A stretch of 54,284 nt of DNA from positions 1 through 54,284 of the forward strand of contig NZ_JAFFQC010000027.1 of the NCBI RefSeq assembly GCF_016918545.1, read 5' to 3'. How positions within the stretch are numbered: position 1 is the stretch's first letter; the number at the start of each line of letters is the position of its first letter. Source of the stretch: Desulfobulbus alkaliphilus (GTDB lineage Bacteria; Desulfobacterota; Desulfobulbia; Desulfobulbales; Desulfobulbaceae). Below are positions 16,546 through 25,745 of the stretch, piece after piece. The notes beneath the pieces were generated by a model that saw only the letters and a list, made by a program, of their open reading frames with translations, was not told the DNA's origin and ran no database searches. The position numbers and the translations under genes were made by a program.

Positions 16546-17040
16546 ATGGATCGATACATATATGTCGCAGGGGAACAGCAGAATGCCGTCCTGGTGGAGC
16601 GCGATGAAATTTATACTTTTACCGGCGAGCAGATGCGACAGGTCGAGACTGGTGAACTGGTGACAGTGCTTGCCAACGTTTTTGGCCTGGGGCAATTTTT
16701 TCCGGGACCACAGGAGGCGCTTACTGCTGTGGTGCACGAGTTTATTCGCCGCAATGAGGATAAGGAAACAATACGGGCCGGGTCGGGGGAGACCCTGTGC
16801 AGATTGATCACCGTTTTCAAGCGATTTGACGGTGAAATCTCGGTACAGTACACAGCGGTTCTTAACGCTGATCCGGGGATGCTTGACCCTGAAAATCCGG
16901 ATAGTTTTCACGACCTGCTGCTTGAATCGCTTCCCTCCCTGCAACAGGCCCTCACCGCCCAGGCCTTTGCTGTTGACTCCAGAATCGTGACCATCATCAA
17001 GGAGGCAACCATGCATCATATTCATCGGAGGCTTGATTGA
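16546..17040 (+). CDS. Protein of unknown function (164 aa)
   Basis: The product begins MDRYIYVAGEQQNAVLVERDEIYTF (shown in part) and has no signal peptide or membrane helix. It is acidic and looks globular with an alternating helix/strand pattern; two segments stand out, GELVTVLANVFGLGQFF and SFHDLLLESLPSLQQALTAQ. I do not recognise a family. The start at 16546 has GGGAG about 9 nt upstream; starts at 16531 or 16291 are possible but less likely. It stands alone, followed by an AT-rich 277-bp gap before the NifA-like gene. Confidence 0.5.
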   Translation: MDRYIYVAGEQQNAVLVERDEIYTFTGEQMRQVETGELVTVLANVFGLGQFFPGPQEALTAVVHEFIRRNEDKETIRAGSGETLCRLITVFKRFDGEISVQYTAVLNADPGMLDPENPDSFHDLLLESLPSLQQALTAQAFAVDSRIVTIIKEATMHHIHRRLD

Positions 17041-17317
17041 TACTGGTTTTTTCACGTCGTTGCTTCTCAATGGAGCGCTGTGGTTTTTCATTTTTGTAGC
17101 AACCTGCCAGGCGGAGCAACAAATTTGAAAGCAAAATAAAGTGTGGGTTAAAAAAAAAGGTGAATCGGTGGAGCCTGGAGGGAAAGGTGGTGCTTAACAT
17201 GTTTGAATAATACAATATATCTGTATGATTTGATGGAGGGTACTTTTTGGGTGTGTAATTTGCATTGGTAATGATAGTCAGGTGGGCAAGGACCATTACC
17301 ATGGGCAAGCTTGAGCA

Positions 17318-18922
17318 ATGAACAACCTAGAGAAAGACAAAGAGTATACCGACAGTGATGGTGCCGCTACAGCGGCCTTGGAAGTGCAGGCCCTGTACCG
17401 AATTGTCAAGCTCATCGGGTCCGCGGTTCATCTGGACTCGGCGCTGGCTTCCATACTCAAGGTGCTCCATGATACCCTGCGCATGGAACGGGCAACCCTG
17501 GCGTTGTTGGATGAATCCGGTCAGCATCTCGCTATCCGGGCTTCCTACGGGCTCACCGTGGCCGAGGAACAGCGGGGAGTGTATGGCCTCAAGGAGGGGA
17601 TTTATGGACAGGTTTTCAGCACCGGTTCTCCTTTCATTGTCCCAGACGTACACAGTGAACCCCTTTTTCTCAACCGGACTGGCGCACGCGGCAAGATATC
17701 CAAAAAGACCATCGCCTTTATCGGCGTGCCGGTCATCCTTTCCGGGGTAACCGTCGGGGTGCTCAGCGTTGACCGATTGTTCGGCGCCGATATCTCCTTT
17801 GAAGAGGATGTCCGTTTTCTCACTGTCCTGGCCACCCTGATCGCCCAGTTTCTCAGTCTTAACCGTGCTATCCGCAAGGACAGGGAGCAGTTGGTTCTGG
17901 AGAACCTCAGCCTCAAGGAAAAATTACAAGGTCGGCATCATCGTCATCAGATCATCGGTCAGTCCAAGGCCATGCAGGAAGTGTATTGGAGTATCGATCG
18001 CGTGGCGCCGTCATCGGCGACTGTACTGTTGCTGGGGGAGTCAGGAACAGGCAAGGAACTGGTTGCCCGGGCTGTGCATGATGCCAGTCCCCGGACCAAG
18101 AACGCGTTTATCAAAGTGAACTGTGCCGCCTTGCCGGAGAATCTACTGGAAAGCGAACTGTTCGGTCATGAAAAAGGATCTTTTACCGGTGCGGTGGTAT
18201 CCCGTATCGGTCGTTTTGAGCAGGCCGATAAGGGGACCATCTTCCTCGACGAGATCGGTGAATTGCCGTTACCCCTGCAATCGAAACTGCTCCGGGTGCT
18301 GCAGGAGCAGCAGTTTGAACGATTGGGTGACTCACGGACCCGGAGCGTGGATGTCCGAATCATCGCTGCCACCAATGTCAGCCTTGATCGGGCGGTTGCC
18401 CAGGGTGTTTTCCGCAATGATTTATATTATCGTCTCAACGTGGTGCCGATTCATCTGCCGCCGTTGCGCAACCGACGCGATGATATTCCCTTGCTGCTTG
18501 ATCATTTTCTTCGCGCCAGCAATGCCCGCAACGAAAAAGCACTGCGCATGACCCGAGAGTTCCTCGACTTGCTCACCGACTATGATTGGCCTGGAAATGT
18601 GCGGGAACTGCAGAATCTGGTGGAGCGGTTGGTGATCCTGGCCGGAAGTGATGTCCTCCGGGTCGAAGACCTGCCGGAGTATATGCTCAAACCCGAATCA
18701 AAGCCAATGCCTGCGTCCGTTGACCCGGTTCTCCCTTCAGCTTCGGTCGCAACTCCACCGGGGACACGAAAATCACTGAAGGATCTGGAGCGGGAACAGG
18801 TTGAATCCGCCTTGATCCGTAACGGCTGGGTGCAGTCACGGGCGGCCCGTGAGCTGGGATTGACGCAAAGACAGATGGGATATCGCATGAAGAAATTTGA
18901 CCTGCATCGGCCGGAGTACTGA
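17318..18922 (+). CDS. NifA-like sigma-54-dependent activator (GAF-AAA-Fis)
   Basis: The 534-residue protein has an N-terminal GAF domain (about 25-180), an AAA+ activator domain (about 210-440) with Walker A GESGTGKE at 240-247, the sigma-54 contact loop GSFTGA at 287-292 (usual form GAFTGA) and Walker B FLDEIGE, and a Fis-type helix-turn-helix at the end ([20 protein letters not shown]). This is the NifA arrangement. The inter-domain cysteine motif of oxygen-sensitive NifA proteins is absent. No nif genes are in the window, so a nitrogen-fixation role is only suggested by similarity. The GAF domain would bind 2-oxoglutarate or another small ligand. Confidence 0.85.
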   Translation: MNNLEKDKEYTDSDGAATAALEVQALYRIVKLIGSAVHLDSALASILKVLHDTLRMERATLALLDESGQHLAIRASYGLTVAEEQRGVYGLKEGIYGQVFSTGSPFIVPDVHSEPLFLNRTGARGKISKKTIAFIGVPVILSGVTVGVLSVDRLFGADISFEEDVRFLTVLATLIAQFLSLNRAIRKDREQLVLENLSLKEKLQGRHHRHQIIGQSKAMQEVYWSIDRVAPSSATVLLLGESGTGKELVARAVHDASPRTKNAFIKVNCAALPENLLESELFGHEKGSFTGAVVSRIGRFEQADKGTIFLDEIGELPLPLQSKLLRVLQEQQFERLGDSRTRSVDVRIIAATNVSLDRAVAQGVFRNDLYYRLNVVPIHLPPLRNRRDDIPLLLDHFLRASNARNEKALRMTREFLDLLTDYDWPGNVRELQNLVERLVILAGSDVLRVEDLPEYMLKPESKPMPASVDPVLPSASVATPPGTRKSLKDLEREQVESALIRNGWVQSRAARELGLTQRQMGYRMKKFDLHRPEY

Positions 18923-19091
18923 TCGATGCATTCCTGAGAAAGGGGTGGAGGTTTGGTTGTCGTATTCACAGGTGCAGGTAACAAGTGATCGTTGAGCCCC
19001 GGCATACCATACTTCGGGAGAACAAGAGGGCTTGGAAGGAGGGCAAGTCCTTCGGGAGAAAGTCCAGCAGATTTTTTCTTTTCGTATCGCC

Positions 19092-19120
19092 TTGACAGGT
19101 GTGGATTCTTTGGGTACATG
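19092..19120 (+). promoter_or_regulatory. Candidate sigma-70 promoter for the phosphate transporter
   Basis: TTGACA at 19092-19097 and TACATG at 19115-19120 are separated by 17 bp. Transcription would start about 50 bp before the transporter ATG. The -35 is perfect but the -10 is weak. Confidence 0.4.
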
Positions 19121-19177
19121 TCTGCCGTCCTTGATACAAACTGCCCTGTCTGGGTTTAACCACGACTTACTACCCGC

Positions 19178-20413
19178 ATGGACATAGCCACCATTGTTCT
19201 GGTCCTCGCCATAGGCGGCGGACTGCTCATGGCTTTCAGTATCGGCGCCAATGATGCTGCCAATGCCATGGCCTCGTCGGTCGGTTCCAAAGCCCTCACT
19301 GTTCGTCAAGCCGTGCTGATTGCCGGTGTCCTCGCCTTTCTTGGTTCGGTTTTTTTAGGGGCCAACGTTGCCGCCACCATCTCCAGGGGCATTATCAATC
19401 CGGAACAGATCGATGACAATAATGTCTTGATGCTGGGGATGCTCGCTTCACTCCTCTCCGCGGGTCTGTGGGTTTTCCTGGCCACGATCACCGGATTTCC
19501 GGTGTCAACCACTCACTCCATTGTGGGCAGTATCCTTGGCTTCGGTCTGGTTGCGGGTGGACCGGAAGTGGTGCAGTGGGGAACCATGGTCGGTATCGTC
19601 CTCTCCTGGATTATTTCTCCCTTTTTCGGGGCCGTACTGGCCTTTCTGGTCTTCACGCATATCCGCCGGAATGTTCTCACCGCACAGGACTTCGTCAGAA
19701 ACGCCAAACTGTGGGCGCCATTCTGGATGGCCATGACCGCCACACTGGTCCTGCTTTCCTTTTTTTTTAAAATGCCCTTGGGCAAATCACTGGGATGGAG
19801 CTTTTCCGGCTCTCTGGGAGTCATCGCTCTTATTGCCGGATTGATCTGGTGCTTAGGCTACTGGTTTGTCGGTAAGTTGTTTGAAGGGGTGGAAGTGGGG
19901 CCGGATTCCGTAGAGGCCGTGTTCCGGCGAATGGAGGTTGGCACCGCCTGCTATCTGGCTCTATCTCTGGGCGCCAATGATGTAGCCAATGCTGTCGGCC
20001 CGGTGGCGGCCATCTGGATGATCGCCACCACCGGGGCTCTGGCACCGCGGGCTGAGGTGCCCATCATGCTGCTGATAGGAGGAGGCCTGGGGATTGCCGT
20101 GGGCATCATGGTGCTCGGTCGCAAGGTCATGGCAACGGTGGGTGAAAGGATCACCCTGCTGACCAATTCACGCAGCTTTTCCGTGGAGTTTGGGGCAGCC
20201 ACCACCGTATTGGCAGCTTCCAGTCTGGGTATGCCCGTCTCCACCACCCATGCCACCGTGGGTTCTGTGGTCGGGGTGGGACTGGCACGGGGATTTGCCG
20301 CCGTGGATTTTCGTGTCATAGGTAAGATTGTCGTCTACTGGGTGCTGACTGTGCCCATTGCAGCCTTTACATCCATTGTCATTTTCCAATTGCTCCGCTG
20401 GACGGTTCTGTAA
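19178..20413 (+). CDS. pit: PiT-family inorganic phosphate transporter
   Basis: The 411-residue protein has the two inverted PiT repeats: GANDAANAMASSVGSKALT near the N-terminus and GANDVANAVGPVAAIW in the second half, with matching PVSTTHSIVGSILG and PVSTTHATVGSVVG motifs. PiT carriers take up phosphate, or metal-phosphate, with H+ or Na+. The next gene, a DUF47/PhoU-like protein 32 nt downstream, is the usual partner of Pit carriers and is thought to control them. Together they form a two-gene phosphate uptake operon. Ribosome site is not obvious. Confidence 0.95.
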   Translation: MDIATIVLVLAIGGGLLMAFSIGANDAANAMASSVGSKALTVRQAVLIAGVLAFLGSVFLGANVAATISRGIINPEQIDDNNVLMLGMLASLLSAGLWVFLATITGFPVSTTHSIVGSILGFGLVAGGPEVVQWGTMVGIVLSWIISPFFGAVLAFLVFTHIRRNVLTAQDFVRNAKLWAPFWMAMTATLVLLSFFFKMPLGKSLGWSFSGSLGVIALIAGLIWCLGYWFVGKLFEGVEVGPDSVEAVFRRMEVGTACYLALSLGANDVANAVGPVAAIWMIATTGALAPRAEVPIMLLIGGGLGIAVGIMVLGRKVMATVGERITLLTNSRSFSVEFGAATTVLAASSLGMPVSTTHATVGSVVGVGLARGFAAVDFRVIGKIVVYWVLTVPIAAFTSIVIFQLLRWTVL

Positions 20414-20445
20414 ACGGTTCGGCGGGTGCGGTAACGAGGTCAGAG

Positions 20446-21117
20446 ATGCGCATTCCTATTCTCAGTTTGATTGGCGGACGTTCACCCATGGACGGTCTGT
20501 TGGAACATTATGGCCAGATCGAGGGGGCCATGGCGCTTATCCAGGAGTCCCTGCTCTGTTACATCGGTGGCGGGTCGACCTGCAAGGATTTTCTGACCTT
20601 GAAAAGCGAGTTGGACAATTACGAGGAGACTGCTGATAAAATCAAACGCAACATCCGCAATCATCTTCCCCACAGTCTGTTCATGGCCGTGGACAAGACC
20701 CTGTTTCTCAACTATACCCGGGCCCAGGACAACATCCTTGACTCCGCCCAGGATGCCCTGGACTGGCTCGACATCCACGATGTACACCTGTCCGATGCAC
20801 TCCGGGGCAGCGGTCTGGCCATGGTGGAGGCGGCGGCACGCACGGTGGAGATGTTGAAGCCCGCTCTGGAGGATACGGTCAAGCTGGTGCATACAGATAT
20901 CATGGATCGGCAATCCGTCAAAGAGAAGTATCGGGCGGTGAGAGTGCAGCACAAAGTGGTTCGCCGGATCAAGTCCCAGATTTTTGCCGAGTTGTTCAAA
21001 GAGGAAGATGACTTTAAATCGGTTTATCAGTTGCTGCATTTTTTCGAGCATATGCATGAGATGAGTCATAATGCCGAAAATTGCGCTGATATGCTGAGAG
21101 CAATGATCGCCCGGTAG
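20446..21117 (+). CDS. DUF47 / PhoU-like phosphate transport regulator
   Basis: The 223-residue all-helical protein matches the TIGR00153/DUF47 family, distant relatives of PhoU. Typical features are the start IPILSLIGGRSPMDGLLEHY, the E-T-A-D-K-I-K-R helix (metal-binding acidic residues), and a C-terminal block VYQLLHFFEHMHEMSHNAENCADML. These proteins are nearly always encoded beside a PiT transporter, as here (32 nt after it), and are thought to regulate or assist it. The gene belongs to the same operon. Confidence 0.9.
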   Translation: MRIPILSLIGGRSPMDGLLEHYGQIEGAMALIQESLLCYIGGGSTCKDFLTLKSELDNYEETADKIKRNIRNHLPHSLFMAVDKTLFLNYTRAQDNILDSAQDALDWLDIHDVHLSDALRGSGLAMVEAAARTVEMLKPALEDTVKLVHTDIMDRQSVKEKYRAVRVQHKVVRRIKSQIFAELFKEEDDFKSVYQLLHFFEHMHEMSHNAENCADMLRAMIAR

Positions 21118-21272
21118 GAATAGTTGCTTACCACTCCATCCGCCGACATCGGGTTGCCGCGCTCAGGATCACTGCAGCCCGTCAGGTTGGTTGCTTGCGC
21201 CTCGTGAATGAATATCTTGGGTATCCATCGAATGATTGATTGACCGCGGATGGAATGCTGATGAAGAACTGC

Positions 21273-22709
21273 TCAGGGGAGGGGCTCTTTCTGATGCTGA
21301 TAAACCGCGGGGTCGATACCGGTCCGCCGGAGAATCTTCTGCATGGCCACGCGACTGAGACCGGCAAGCTGTGCAGCTCTGGTGATGTTGCCGGACGATA
21401 GGCCGAGCAGGTTTTGCACATACTCACGGGTGAACCCCTCCAGCAACCGGTCACGCGCCTGGATATAAGGTTCGACCCCGGTTGGCTCGTTTTCGAAATG
21501 CCCCGCCGCCAAACGCCCGTCCATGCCGGGATGCTCCAACCCATGCAGGTGAGTTGACTGGACGACCTCGTCCTGGCAGAACAGAAGTATTCTGCGCACA
21601 ACATTCTGCAATTCCCGCACATTTCCCGGCCATTGTCGCTGCTTCAATTCTTCCAGGGCATTCATGGAAAATCGTTTTATCGGGATCCCCAGTTCTCCGG
21701 CAAATTTTCTGTTCAAATGGTCGACCAGAAGCGGAATATCCTCCCGGATTTCGCTGAGCGCCGGGGTCTGTACCGTGACCACGTTCAGGCGGTAGAACAG
21801 ATCTTGCCGAAATTTTCTTTCAGCAATTCTCCTCTCCAGATTCTGGTTGGTGCTTGCCAGGATACGCACATCGATTTTTTTATTCTTTATACCCCCCAGA
21901 GGGCGAAGTTCCTGCTCCTGAAGGACCCGCAGCAATTTGGTCTGCAGATTCACCGGCAGGTCGCCGATTTCATCGAGCAGCAGGGATGAGCCATTGGCTT
22001 CTTCAAACAGCCCGACATGGTCGGTGTCGGCACCGGTAAAGGCCCCTTTTCTGTGGCCGAAAAGCTCACTTTCCAGCAAATGTTCGGGGATAGCGGGACA
22101 GTTGACCGCCAGTAGGGGGCGCGCCCCCCTTATGCTCAGGCTGTGCAAAGCCCGGGCCACCAGTTCCTTGCCGGTACCGCTCTGGCCACGGATGAGGACA
22201 GTATAATCGGTACGGGCCAGGGTCTGAATCGTCTCGTACAGTCGGCGCATGGGCGGCGTTTCGCCGACAAAGTGTTGAAGAGCACTATCCTGACCGATTT
22301 TGGCCCGCAGGTTGAGGTTTTCGCGGATCAATTGATTGCGCTCCAGACCTTTTTTGATTACCCGCACAAGATCGGCGATTTCAAAGGGTTTGGTGACAAA
22401 ATCATAGGCGCCACGCCGGATGGATTCCACCGCCGTTTCAATGTTGCCGTAGGCGGTCATCATGATCAGGGTGACATGGGGGTCGAGCAGGCGAATGTCG
22501 ACCAGCAGGTCCATGCCGTTTTTTTGCGGCATCCGGATATCCAGCAGGATCAGGTCGAAGCGCTGAGTACGAATCAATTCCAGGGCATGCAGAGGGTTGG
22601 CGTCGGTGACAACCTCAACACCTGCAAGTTCATAGGAAAGGACGCGTTTCAGTCCTTCAAGCATATCTTCTTCGTCATCGATGATCAGCAGGCTCTGTTC
22701 GTGCATCAC
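21273..22709 (-). CDS. NtrC-type sigma-54 response regulator
   Basis: The 478-residue protein has a receiver domain (1-120) with the acidic pair at Asp11-Asp12 and phospho-acceptor Asp57 (LILLDIRMP) and Lys107, an AAA+ activator domain (about 145-375) with GQSGTGKE at 175-182 and an intact GAFTGA loop at 222-227, and a C-terminal Fis-type helix-turn-helix (SGNITRAAQLAGLSRVAMQK). It lies 22 nt downstream of the haem-binding histidine kinase and is surely its partner. Phosphorylated, it should activate a sigma-54 promoter; the best candidate is the one before the divergent YeiH-like gene. Confidence 0.95.
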   Translation of the reverse strand: MMHEQSLLIIDDEEDMLEGLKRVLSYELAGVEVVTDANPLHALELIRTQRFDLILLDIRMPQKNGMDLLVDIRLLDPHVTLIMMTAYGNIETAVESIRRGAYDFVTKPFEIADLVRVIKKGLERNQLIRENLNLRAKIGQDSALQHFVGETPPMRRLYETIQTLARTDYTVLIRGQSGTGKELVARALHSLSIRGARPLLAVNCPAIPEHLLESELFGHRKGAFTGADTDHVGLFEEANGSSLLLDEIGDLPVNLQTKLLRVLQEQELRPLGGIKNKKIDVRILASTNQNLERRIAERKFRQDLFYRLNVVTVQTPALSEIREDIPLLVDHLNRKFAGELGIPIKRFSMNALEELKQRQWPGNVRELQNVVRRILLFCQDEVVQSTHLHGLEHPGMDGRLAAGHFENEPTGVEPYIQARDRLLEGFTREYVQNLLGLSSGNITRAAQLAGLSRVAMQKILRRTGIDPAVYQHQKEPLP

Positions 22710-22731
22710 TGGAGAAAAAATCTATTTGTTT

Positions 22732-25353
22732 TCAGGATGTAGTTTCCCGATCAACAGGAAGCCGAATGAGAAATCGGGTTCCCGCTTCGGGATCACTGGT
22801 CACGGTGATCAGGCCGTCGTGCTCTTCAATTATACCATAGCTGACCGATAAGCCCAGCCCGGTTCCGTCACCGGTCTGTTTGGTGCTGAAGAAGGGGTCA
22901 AAGATTTTGTTCTGAATCTCCGGAGGAATACCATGACCGTTGTCTTGAAAGACAATTTCCGCCTGTTGCTGATGTGGGTGGTAGGCGGTGGATATCCTGA
23001 TCATGCCGTGTTGCTGGACAGCCTGGAATGCATTGAGGAGCAGGTTGACGAAAACCTGTTTCATCTTGTTCACGTCCACGGTGATCATGGGGAGCTGTTG
23101 ATCAAACAGTAATTCAAGAGATATGTCTTTGTGTTTACATTGATGCTCCAGCATCTGCACCACTTCGCTGAGCATGGTGTTCAAGCAAGCAGGTGCTTTG
23201 ACTGAATCCTGACTGCGGGCGAACTGGAGCAGGTCTGTAACAATCCTTTTGCAGTTCTGAGTTTGTTTTTCGATGATTTCCAGGTCTTTATGGCCTTGTT
23301 GATTATCGCTGAGCTGGCGTTGGAGCAGGTTGACATAACAGAGAATCACTCCCAGCGGGTTGTTGATCTCATGGGCGACACCTGCGGCCAGTTGCCCCAT
23401 GGCCACCAGCTTTTCAGTCTGCTGAATCTGTTGTTCCACCCGTTTTTGATCGGTTATGTCCCGGGCATAGCGGATAATGCTTTCCACCTGGCCCGTCTCG
23501 TTAAAAAGCGGATAAAAATTGATCAGGAAAAGGGAGCCGGTGATGCACCTTGACTCCTTGGACATCGGCTTGCCGCTGGCGAGCACTTCTTTCAGGCCGC
23601 AGTCTGCGCAGGAGGTGTACGCCTCATGGTGCAGTTCATAGCAGGGCTTGTTCAGCACTGTGTCGATATCGACCTTGTAGCGCTGGAGATAGGCCTTGTT
23701 AACCATCTTAATGCGAAAGTCACGGTCCAGCAAAACCACCAGATCGGTGATGCCGTCAAAGACCGATTGCAGCAGTTCCTTGCTCTGGATGAGTCGGTGA
23801 ACATTGTTGAGACTTTCAATGGCGATACCGATCTGCCGGCCAATGGAAATCAACAGGTCTTCCTGTTCCAGGGAGACAATGTCCACCTCCAGCCCGGTCA
23901 GCGTCATCACCCCCAGGACATTGCCGCGACAATCCAGGGGGATGTGCATCAGACTGCGCCCTTGGTCGCTGCGGAATCGGACCAATTGTCCAGTGAAAGC
24001 GGAGGTTATGGAATGGCCCAGGTCTGTATCCGTTGGATCCTGAGAGGTGCAACCCTCTTGGGTATGGACTGACGCCTCACCGAGCGGGAGAGAGAGTGGA
24101 ATCAATTCAGGCAGGCAGTCGGCGTTTTCCCGATACCGCAAGATCAGTTGCTCCTGGTTTTTTTCATGGAGAAAGATGCCTGCTCCCATGGCCGGAATCA
24201 GTTCCAGGGTAACACGAAGCGCTCCGGGGAGCATGTCGCCCAGTTCAGTGCCCTGGGTGGTCAGCTCGGCAATGGTATTCAAGGTGTGCAGCTCCTGGTT
24301 GCGGGCGATGATTTTTTCCTGGAGCAGTTGTTTGGAGCAGAGCAGTGCCTGGGTGCGCTGAGCAACCTGTTCTTCAAGGGTTTGCGTATAGGACCGCAGT
24401 TCTTCCCTGGTTGTGTACAGACGGTCGGCCATCACGATGGCCGCGGAGGTCAACTCCTCGATTTCATCTCTGGAAGAGGTTAAGGGGTGCTGGGGAATTT
24501 CTTCGTGCGGCTCCAGTTCCCGGCGGAAAATATCGATGAGACCGTGCAGATTGTGAACTACGACCCGATGGAAAAAAAAACTGAGGGCAAGGAAAAAAAT
24601 GGAAACACCCAGGAAAACCACCAGGAAAACAGAGGTGGCTTTTTCCCTGATCATTGCCAGGGCGCTGTCCACGGGAATGCCTACGGCGATGACGCCCGCC
24701 AATTCCCCTGCATAATGGCCAAACCCTCGTTCCGCGCCATAGATTTTCACCAGATCCACGGGCGCATCCCGGGGGTCACCGTGACAGTGCAGGCACGAGG
24801 CTTCGAAGAAGACCGGTTGAAAACGTCGGTAATAGGCTTCGCCCCCGCTTTCCAGCAAGCCCTGCCAATTACTTGCCTTCTCGTTGTTCTGGAAATAGGT
24901 GATCATCTCCCGTTCGATGGCATTGGCCTCTGAGTCCGGATTACGCGCATTGATGGAGACCCGGCGGTAATCAAAGGCCGGCATTGATTCCCGAAAGCGG
25001 TCCATGACCGCCCGGCTGACGTACGATGTGGACATGGCTTCCATCATGAAATAATCATGGCCAAAGGTGCTGTACATCTTGGGGCGCAGTTCATCCCGGA
25101 CATATTCCCGAGTGGCTTCCACCGCGGCCATCACCAGTTCGGTCTGTGCATAGGCGGATTGTTCCAGTATCCGTTTTTCATGGAAATAGATCAACAGGGC
25201 GCTGATGATACAGAAAAAAAGGAGAATGAGGGCGGTCCCCAGTTGAAACCGCCTCTGAATGGTCAGGGGGCGCCGGGACCTCTTGTCCCTTAGTTGTTGA
25301 TCGCGCGTTCCTTGAGTGGAAAAGGCGTTGGCAGGTTGCTCTTTATTGTCCAT
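22732..25353 (-). CDS. Sensor histidine kinase with periplasmic haem-binding DUF3365 domain
   Basis: The 873-residue kinase has a helix at about 39-56, a periplasmic DUF3365/Tll0287-like domain (about 60-235) with a covalent haem-attachment motif CLHCH (Cys187, Cys190, His191), a second helix (about 240-261), a HAMP-like and coiled-coil region, a GAF domain (about 370-515), a PAS domain with a CADC cysteine pair (about 530-640), and a histidine kinase core with phospho-acceptor GVAHEINNPLG and ATP-site motifs DNGHGIP and GTGLGLSVSYG. The CxxCH motif suggests redox or gas sensing outside the inner membrane. It forms an operon with the NtrC-type regulator, and is divergent from the YeiH-like transporter. 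Confidence 0.93.
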   Translation of the reverse strand: MDNKEQPANAFSTQGTRDQQLRDKRSRRPLTIQRRFQLGTALILLFFCIISALLIYFHEKRILEQSAYAQTELVMAAVEATREYVRDELRPKMYSTFGHDYFMMEAMSTSYVSRAVMDRFRESMPAFDYRRVSINARNPDSEANAIEREMITYFQNNEKASNWQGLLESGGEAYYRRFQPVFFEASCLHCHGDPRDAPVDLVKIYGAERGFGHYAGELAGVIAVGIPVDSALAMIREKATSVFLVVFLGVSIFFLALSFFFHRVVVHNLHGLIDIFRRELEPHEEIPQHPLTSSRDEIEELTSAAIVMADRLYTTREELRSYTQTLEEQVAQRTQALLCSKQLLQEKIIARNQELHTLNTIAELTTQGTELGDMLPGALRVTLELIPAMGAGIFLHEKNQEQLILRYRENADCLPELIPLSLPLGEASVHTQEGCTSQDPTDTDLGHSITSAFTGQLVRFRSDQGRSLMHIPLDCRGNVLGVMTLTGLEVDIVSLEQEDLLISIGRQIGIAIESLNNVHRLIQSKELLQSVFDGITDLVVLLDRDFRIKMVNKAYLQRYKVDIDTVLNKPCYELHHEAYTSCADCGLKEVLASGKPMSKESRCITGSLFLINFYPLFNETGQVESIIRYARDITDQKRVEQQIQQTEKLVAMGQLAAGVAHEINNPLGVILCYVNLLQRQLSDNQQGHKDLEIIEKQTQNCKRIVTDLLQFARSQDSVKAPACLNTMLSEVVQMLEHQCKHKDISLELLFDQQLPMITVDVNKMKQVFVNLLLNAFQAVQQHGMIRISTAYHPHQQQAEIVFQDNGHGIPPEIQNKIFDPFFSTKQTGDGTGLGLSVSYGIIEEHDGLITVTSDPEAGTRFLIRLPVDRETTS

Positions 25354-25439
25354 GGGATGGTTGAAGTCTGTTGAGCCTGGTGCCCTCTGGTTGCTGTGTT
25401 ATTTTATCAACATCATACCCTGCCTGCCGCTTCTTGTAA

Positions 25440-25460
25440 CCTGAATCCGTGAGCGCTGGC
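25440..25460. repeat. Left-end remnant of the interspersed element (copy h)
   Basis: CCTGAATCCGTGAGCGCTGG matches the element end. No right end follows, so it is a fragment. Confidence 0.5.
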
Positions 25461-25516
25461 CTGTTCTTGGGGAGATGGAGTGCTGGTGAACGAGTAGGGC
25501 CCAATCCTGTCCGTAT

Positions 25517-25558
25517 CCGCTAACCTTGGTTAGCTTTTGTGCTAACCAAGGTTGGCGG
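25517..25558 (+). promoter_or_regulatory. Two tandem 16-bp dyads, candidate activator-binding sites
   Basis: Two copies of GCTAACC-NN-GGTTRGC lie at 25519-25534 and 25541-25556, with centres 22 bp apart (two helical turns). Each is itself a dyad, and together they form an 18-bp inverted repeat with a 6-nt spacer. They lie about 110-130 bp upstream of the -24/-12 promoter at 25652, the usual distance for enhancer sites of sigma-54 activators. The adjacent NtrC-type regulator is the natural candidate to bind here. This assignment is an inference. Confidence 0.6.
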
Positions 25559-25651
25559 TTGTCCATGTCTTGCGGAATATCCGATCAGGATATTTTATGC
25601 CAATGTCTTGATATTATACTGATAAAATGAAAATTCATTCTCCGCGCAAAT

Positions 25652-25667
25652 GGGCCTCTATCTTGCT
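25652..25667 (+). promoter_or_regulatory. Candidate sigma-54 (-24/-12) promoter
   Basis: GGGCCTCTATCTTGCT has GG at 25653-25654 and GC at 25665-25666, exactly the 12-bp register of the sigma-54 consensus (TGGC...TTGCW). Transcription would start near 25678, leaving a leader of about 68 nt before the transporter ATG. The -24 block is imperfect (GGGCC), the -12 block (TTGCT) is good. Confidence 0.55.
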
Positions 25668-25745
25668 TCCATAGGGCATGATGCGGAGGCATGTCCCCAA
25701 CCGGGGCGAAAAACCTTTTTGAGACTTTTATACACAGGAGTAAGT

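Noticed and set aside
17318-18922. Calling the GAF-AAA-Fis activator true NifA of nitrogen fixation
   Set aside because: Domain order fits, but no nif genes are nearby and many NifA-like activators have other targets.
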